Notes under the pieces: generated by a model
The model's input: only the letters and a program-made list of their open reading frames with translations
What the model was told of the DNA's origin: nothing
Databases searched by the model: none
Origin: an uncultured bacterium
Lineage (GTDB): Bacteria; Verrucomicrobiota; Kiritimatiellia; RFP12; UBA1067
Assembly (NCBI GenBank): GCA_902779075.1
Contig: CACZAK010000288.1
Coordinates: 1 to 9,950 of the forward strand
Direction: 5' to 3'
DNA: 9,950 nucleotides
Translations under genes and position numbers: made by a program
Part shown: positions 6,886 through 9,950 of the stretch, one piece after another
Position numbering within the stretch: position 1 is the stretch's first letter
Layout: each line of letters opens with the position of its first letter

Positions 6886-6920
6886 GTTGTGCCAAATAGC
6901 ACAATACCTTTTGGCACAAC
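6886..6920. repeat. 11-bp inverted repeat with a 13-base loop, next to the ATPase remnant
   Basis: GTTGTGCCAAA (6886-6896) and its exact reverse complement (6910-6920) flank 13 bases. A second, overlapping hairpin is possible, TTGTGC with GCACAA at 6899-6904. The arms share GTGC-Y-AAA and the 13-base loop length with the 19-bp inverted repeat upstream of the intact ATPase gene (2094-2144). Confidence 0.7.
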
Positions 6921-7160
6921 CACTTCACATTTGCGATCAAGCAACTTACCGCCCAGCAGACACGCGTTCTCCGCACCATCGCCGAACGCGGTGGCAAGGA
7001 GATATACTCCGGCGCATTCCTTGACGCGGCGCAAGTCTTCAGCGCGGCATCTGTGAAAAAAGCCGTCGCGAAGCTTGAACGGGAGAACATAATATGCAAC
7101 TACGAAGGGGAATACCGCTTCGGCAGTCCGTTTTTCTGCGAATGGCTCCTGCGTCGTTGA
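6921..7160 (+). pseudogene. C-terminal winged-helix remnant of an ATPase_2-family protein
   Basis: The plus strand has an open frame after TAG at 6897-6899, without any ATG, ending at TGA 7158-7160. It reads AIKQLTAQQTRVLRTIAERG, then YSGAFLDAAQVFSAASVKKA, and closes GEYRFGSPFFCEWLLRR. This is the typical C-terminal winged helix of ATPase_2 family proteins, in which a helix-turn-helix with SASSV-like residues precedes a DPFF.WLRR ending. The P-loop part is absent upstream in all frames. It is the only substantial coding trace on the plus strand and lies between hairpin elements A and B. Presumably it is the leftover of a gene deleted by recombination. Confidence 0.65.
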
Positions 7161-7196
7161 ACGCATTACATACGCACTTGTCACGGCCAATTCGGG

Positions 7197-7333
7197 GAAG
7201 CGGCGCTCTCGCCGCTTCACCCGGTAGGGCGCGCGCCCCGCGCGCGCCGATGTGGCAAGGCCGCCCCGGCCTTGCCCGGTGGGGCGAGCCCTCCGGGCGA
7301 GCCGCAAAGCGGTAGGGGCACGCGCCCCGCACG
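7197..7333. repeat. GC-rich multi-hairpin element B (REP-like)
   Basis: It contains GAAGCGGCG/CGCCGCTTC with a 4-base loop at 7197-7218, the same GGCGCGCGC and GGCAAGGCC palindromes as element A, and an extra GGGGCACGC-type hairpin of about 27 bases (7307-7333) absent from A. Bases 7222-7306 match element A at 83 of 85 positions. It ends four bases before the TAG of the 7338-8198 gene, so on the minus strand it is the immediate 3' flank of that two-gene unit and could act as its RNA end. No U-run follows the hairpins. Confidence 0.85.
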
Positions 7334-7337
7334 CCCC

Positions 7338-8198
7338 CTACTGCACCTCCACCACCACCTTGAAGAACCGCATCGCCGCCTTCTCCGCCGCCGTCGCCCC
7401 TTTAACCGACTTCCACTCGCCATCCAGCGTCGCCGCACCCTTCAACACGGCCTGTATCTCCGCGCCCGTCCAGCGATTCATCTTCGGCTCCCACTCCACC
7501 TTCGGCTCACCATCCACCAATTCAATGGACACAATGCGGAAGTCGTTCGTGGCAAGAGCCGGATCAAGCCCCAGCATATAGCACTCCGCCGCCGTACGCC
7601 CATTCGCCGCCACGGCATCAGCCGTCAGGTTACGCTCAGCCAGCCATGCGGCAAGACCAGATGTCGGCGTCCATGTGACTTCGTCTAGCCATGCGCAGTC
7701 CGAACCGCCCGACATCTCGTCGTCTTTGACGTACGACCACCGGAGAACGTGCCTCCCTGCGCCTTCGACCTGCACCATCGCGTTCGTCCAGTCCTGTTCT
7801 CCGCCAATCCGCAGACGCTCCTGTCCGTCCACCGAAAACATCGCATAGTCAATCGCATACTGGCGGTAGTGTTCGCTCGACGCCTTCCACCAGAACGACA
7901 CCTCCCCCGCACCGTCCACGGACGTCTCGACCCACGACACCTGTCCGTTGCCTATCGCTCCGCTCTTCAGCGCCGAACCGCCGCCGTGCGCCGTCTCGCC
8001 CTGGGCCGTCCATTCTGCGTCGCCGCCCGTCGAGAACTCAAGCCCTGGCGCGTCCAACGCGCCGGACAGTCCTCCGTCGCGGTCATGCGCCACGGCAACG
8101 CCCCACATCGCCACGCGCATTCCCAGAGGCATCGCCTCCACGGAGACGCCCGCCGCCCACGCGGCGAACACAATCCCTATTGCCAACAACCGCTTCAT
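7338..8198 (-). CDS. Secreted beta-sandwich protein with C-terminal FFKVVVEVQ module
   Basis: The product has 286 residues. MKRLLAIGIVFAAWAAGVSVEA is a signal peptide; ATG 8198 has GGAG nine bases upstream, while ATG 8204 leaves only three, so I prefer 8198. Residues about 45-178 resemble a concanavalin-like/MAM-like beta-sandwich common in surface proteins of this superphylum: SALKSGAIGNGQVSWVETSV, GEVSFWWKASSE, MFSVDGQERLRIGGEQDW, HVLRWSYVKD and SDCAWLDEVTWTP. Residues about 178-286 form a second module (GLAAWLAERNLTA, CYMLGLDPALATNDFRI, KGAATLDGEW, MRFFKVVVEVQ) seen, as far as I recall, at the C-terminus of many exported proteins in this group. No catalytic residues are evident; ligand binding or surface display is likely. 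It follows the LRR gene by 16 bases, so the two are probably co-transcribed and may act together. Confidence 0.75.
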   Translation of the reverse strand: MKRLLAIGIVFAAWAAGVSVEAMPLGMRVAMWGVAVAHDRDGGLSGALDAPGLEFSTGGDAEWTAQGETAHGGGSALKSGAIGNGQVSWVETSVDGAGEVSFWWKASSEHYRQYAIDYAMFSVDGQERLRIGGEQDWTNAMVQVEGAGRHVLRWSYVKDDEMSGGSDCAWLDEVTWTPTSGLAAWLAERNLTADAVAANGRTAAECYMLGLDPALATNDFRIVSIELVDGEPKVEWEPKMNRWTGAEIQAVLKGAATLDGEWKSVKGATAAEKAAMRFFKVVVEVQ

Positions 8199-8214
8199 CG
8201 GCATCCGCTCCGTG

Positions 8215-9690
8215 TCACTGCACCGTTTCCAGCTCTTCGCGCGAGACGAGGAACGTGTCGCCCGTCGTTCGCGTGATGGTGAGAATGTTGCGGGAGTTGG
8301 CCGGAATCGTCAGTGGCTTCGCACCCTTGAATGTTTCATAGACGTAACCCGCAGGAAGCGTCAGACGCACCTCGCCCGCAGACGTGTTCACGATGCGCAG
8401 GACCGAATCGTAAACCTTCCCGTCCTTCAACACGAACGAATCAATCGCGCAGTCCCGATCCACGGTCACGGATGCGATGGCACGGTCCGCCGGACTCGCC
8501 GCGAGCGCATATCGCGGATCGACCGGCTCCGCACTACCGCCGCCGGAAGACCCACCTCCTGCCGATGAACTATTCGCCAGCGTCCGGTACCATGCGGTCC
8601 AAAGTCGGCCGCAACCATCAAATGCCGAAGATGGCAACGATGTCACGCTATCGGGGATTGTCACGCTCATAAGCCCACCGCAGCCGGAGAACGCGGAAGC
8701 TCCGATGCTCGTAACACCGTCCGGGATCGTAACACTCGTAAGCCCGCCGCAACCGGAGAACGCGGAATCTCCGATGCTCGTAACACCGTCCGGGATCGTA
8801 ACGCTCGTCAAACCGCCGCAATTATAGAACGCGTAATTCCCGATGTTGGTCACGCTGCCGGGTATCGCCACGTCCATATTCAAGCCTTGTATAAGCGTTG
8901 TACCGTCCTTCGACAATAACAGACCATTGATTGACTTGTAGTTGGGGTTGTCATCAGCAACCGAAATCGACATCAGTCCATTGCAATTGAAGAACGCCAG
9001 AGACCCGATGTTCGTCACGCTGTTCGGTATCGCAATGCTCGTCAGGCCGCTGCAATTGTAGAACGCTCGATCCCCGATGCTCGTCACCGAGTCGGGTATC
9101 GTCACGCTCGTAAGGCCGCTGCAATTGTAGAACGCTATATCCCCGATGCTCGTCGTACCTTTACTGATGACGAGATTTGTAACTGCGTTAAACGGTATGG
9201 TACATTTCCATCCAGGAACAACGACATCCGTCACGTTCGTGCAACCCTCGAACGCACTCCTCGCGATGCTCGTCACACCATTGCCGATCGTCACGCTCGT
9301 AAGACCGCTGCAATAGTAGAACGCCCCATCCCCGATGCTCGTCACGCTGTTAGGTATCGTCACGCTCGTAAGACCGCTGCAATAGTAGAACGCCCCATCC
9401 CCGATGCTCGTCACGCTGTTAGGTATCGTCACGCTAGTAAGACCGCTGCAACCGTAGAACGCATCATACCCAATGCTCGTCACGGGTTTGCCGCCGAGCG
9501 TGGAGGGTATCGTCACGGCTCCAGTAGGTGATGGCGAGATGGCAGGAGAAGGAAAAGATGGGCCGTAAATCTCCGCCGTGTCGCCGTTGATCCAGTACGT
9601 CCACGTGTAGTCGCCGACCGTTTCCGTATCGGCCCACGCGCCAAACGCCACGGCCACCGCCGCAGCCATCATCATCAATTTTGTTTTCAT
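8215..9690 (-). CDS. Secreted BspA-like leucine-rich repeat (LRR_5) protein
   Basis: The product has 491 residues. The start at 9690 is set by AAAGGA eight bases upstream and by the signal peptide MKTKLMMMAAAVAVAFGAWA; the longer frame to 9756 runs into repeat DNA. Residues about 22-70 form an N-cap (ETVGDYTWTYWINGDTAEIY). Residues about 73-370 hold ten to eleven LRR_5 units of 23 residues, consensus GDxAFYxCSGLTSVTIPxSV, with a longer insertion at about 240-275. A Gly/Ser linker (375-386) leads to a C-terminal module (about 388-491) with YVYETFKGAKPLTIPANSRN and FLVSREELETVQ, which I recall from other proteins of this clade without a known function. LRR_5 proteins of gut bacteria are surface-exposed and bind hosts, particles or other cells. 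No LPXTG or transmembrane anchor is seen. Partner: the beta-sandwich gene 16 bases downstream. Confidence 0.88.
   Translation of the reverse strand: MKTKLMMMAAAVAVAFGAWADTETVGDYTWTYWINGDTAEIYGPSFPSPAISPSPTGAVTIPSTLGGKPVTSIGYDAFYGCSGLTSVTIPNSVTSIGDGAFYYCSGLTSVTIPNSVTSIGDGAFYYCSGLTSVTIGNGVTSIARSAFEGCTNVTDVVVPGWKCTIPFNAVTNLVISKGTTSIGDIAFYNCSGLTSVTIPDSVTSIGDRAFYNCSGLTSIAIPNSVTNIGSLAFFNCNGLMSISVADDNPNYKSINGLLLSKDGTTLIQGLNMDVAIPGSVTNIGNYAFYNCGGLTSVTIPDGVTSIGDSAFSGCGGLTSVTIPDGVTSIGASAFSGCGGLMSVTIPDSVTSLPSSAFDGCGRLWTAWYRTLANSSSAGGGSSGGGSAEPVDPRYALAASPADRAIASVTVDRDCAIDSFVLKDGKVYDSVLRIVNTSAGEVRLTLPAGYVYETFKGAKPLTIPANSRNILTITRTTGDTFLVSREELETVQ
8700..8802. repeat. Near-identical LRR coding repeats, 69-bp period (3' block)
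   Basis: Bases 8700-8733 recur exactly at 8769-8802, 69 bases apart, equal to one 23-residue LRR unit. They code for VTIPDGVTSIG repeats. DNA identity above what the protein needs suggests recent unit duplication. Confidence 0.75.
9301..9438. repeat. Two tandem LRR coding units, 68/69 bases identical (5' block)
   Basis: Units 9301-9369 and 9370-9438 differ at one base (C against A at 9436) and code for two copies of GDGAFYYCSGLTSVTIPNSV plus three residues. This is the freshest duplication in the array and a place where copy number could change by slippage or recombination. Confidence 0.85.
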
Positions 9691-9724
9691 TTCGCTAGTC
9701 CTTTCAATTGGCTCTTTCTCCTTA

Positions 9725-9751
9725 CGGCTCGGCGGGACGCCTCGCCCCACC
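9725..9751. repeat. 27-bp GC-rich repeat, copy 1
   Basis: Identical to 9803-9829. On the minus strand it contains GGCGTCCCGCC, which can form a short hairpin. It lies 34 bases upstream of the LRR gene start. Confidence 0.85.
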
Positions 9752-9757
9752 AACACC

Positions 9758-9784
9758 TTCTACACGTTCTACATGTTCTACACG
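9758..9784. repeat. Triple 9-bp tandem repeat
   Basis: Three adjacent units of TTCTACA(C/T)G, the middle one with T. It sits between the two 27-bp repeats, in the leader region of the LRR gene. The unit length and position would suit slippage-driven variation, but no link to expression can be shown from the sequence. Confidence 0.8.
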
Positions 9785-9802
9785 GCTAAAACCATTCCCT
9801 CC

Positions 9803-9829
9803 CGGCTCGGCGGGACGCCTCGCCCCACC
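9803..9829. repeat. 27-bp GC-rich repeat, copy 2
   Basis: Identical to 9725-9751. It begins ten bases after the stop codon of the partial gene at 9840-9950 (minus strand), the same stop-proximal placement as elements A and B. Confidence 0.85.
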
Positions 9830-9839
9830 GTTTTCCGCC

Positions 9840-9950
9840 TCACTTCATGACCTCCCAATGGCCACACTTGGAACTGCCAACACGCCTTATCAGCGACTTC
9901 CTTGTCAATGCCCTAAGATGATACCTTACCCCCGCCGCAGACAATCCCAA
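9840..9950 (-). CDS. C-terminal end of a winged-helix protein, possibly AlbA_2/RecG-like ATP-binding protein (partial)
   Basis: From the right edge the minus strand reads 36 codons to TGA at 9842-9840: LGLSAAGVRYHLRALTRKSL followed by IRRVGSSKCGHWEVMK. A helix-turn-helix recognition helix, a basic beta-wing turn (RVGS) and a final G-HW-V are typical of the C-terminal winged helix of AlbA_2-domain (RecG-like) putative transcription regulators; Fic-family or other regulators with the same ending are possible. The N-terminal domains lie outside the window, so the family is not proven. It is upstream of the LRR gene on the same strand. Confidence 0.55.
   Translation of the reverse strand: MGLSAAGVRYHLRALTRKSLIRRVGSSKCGHWEVMK

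Noticed and set aside
6556..7333. Insertion sequence or composite transposon bounded by elements A and B
   Set aside because: A and B are in direct orientation and no transposase or target duplication is seen between them; REP-like elements fit better.
8640..9480. CRISPR-like or satellite array with 69-bp period
   Set aside because: The period equals 23 codons and the frame gives canonical LRR_5 units, so it is protein-coding repetition.
9691..9756. Extended LRR start at ATG 9756
   Set aside because: The added residues come from the 27-bp repeat, lack a ribosome binding site and would bury the signal peptide.

Overview
The window is high-GC DNA with nearly every coding region on the minus strand. 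It resembles an anaerobic, polysaccharide-degrading member of the Verrucomicrobiota superphylum, most likely Kiritimatiellota or a close relative. The support is indirect: a very large secreted multi-enzyme CAZyme, a BspA-type leucine-rich-repeat surface protein with a C-terminal YETFKGAKPLTIPANSRN module, a secreted beta-sandwich protein ending in RFFKVVVEVQ, a DUF234-type ATPase, and GC-rich multi-hairpin repeats placed just after stop codons. No rRNA or housekeeping gene is present to confirm the lineage.

Layout, read along the minus strand from right to left. (1) 9840-9950: the last 36 codons of a winged-helix protein, probably the AlbA_2/RecG-like ATP-binding type. (2) 9691-9839: two identical 27-bp repeats flanking a triple 9-bp tandem repeat. 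(3) 8215-9690 and 7338-8198: a two-gene unit coding for a secreted LRR protein and a secreted beta-sandwich protein. (4) 6362-7337: a gene-poor stretch of about 1 kb with two 83/85-identical GC-rich multi-hairpin elements (A and B), a C-terminal gene remnant on the minus strand, a C-terminal ATPase remnant on the plus strand, and a palindrome. (5) 2174-6361: one 1395-residue secreted protein that joins a GH105 unsaturated-uronyl hydrolase, a heparinase II/III-like polysaccharide lyase and a CE15 glucuronoyl esterase. (6) 2013-2173: a perfect 19-bp inverted repeat and a likely promoter. (7) 591-2012: an intact ATPase with a C-terminal PD-(D/E)XK-like (DUF234) domain. (8) 1-528: the N-terminal 176 residues of a secreted glutamine-amidotransferase-like (BPL_N-type) protein cut by the window edge.

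The most notable item is the three-enzyme fusion. Its parts could act in sequence on one uronic-acid-rich glycan: de-esterification (CE15), beta-elimination (lyase), then removal of the unsaturated uronic acid (GH105). The gene also carries four copies of a 23-bp sequence, two in tandem and one inverted, that look like a small in-frame mobile repeat. A second item is a GTGC-Y-AAA palindrome, with 13 bases between its arms in both cases, next to both the intact ATPase gene and the decayed ATPase fragment; this hints at a family-specific operator. A third is the paired duplication of a protein C-terminal tail together with its trailing hairpin element.
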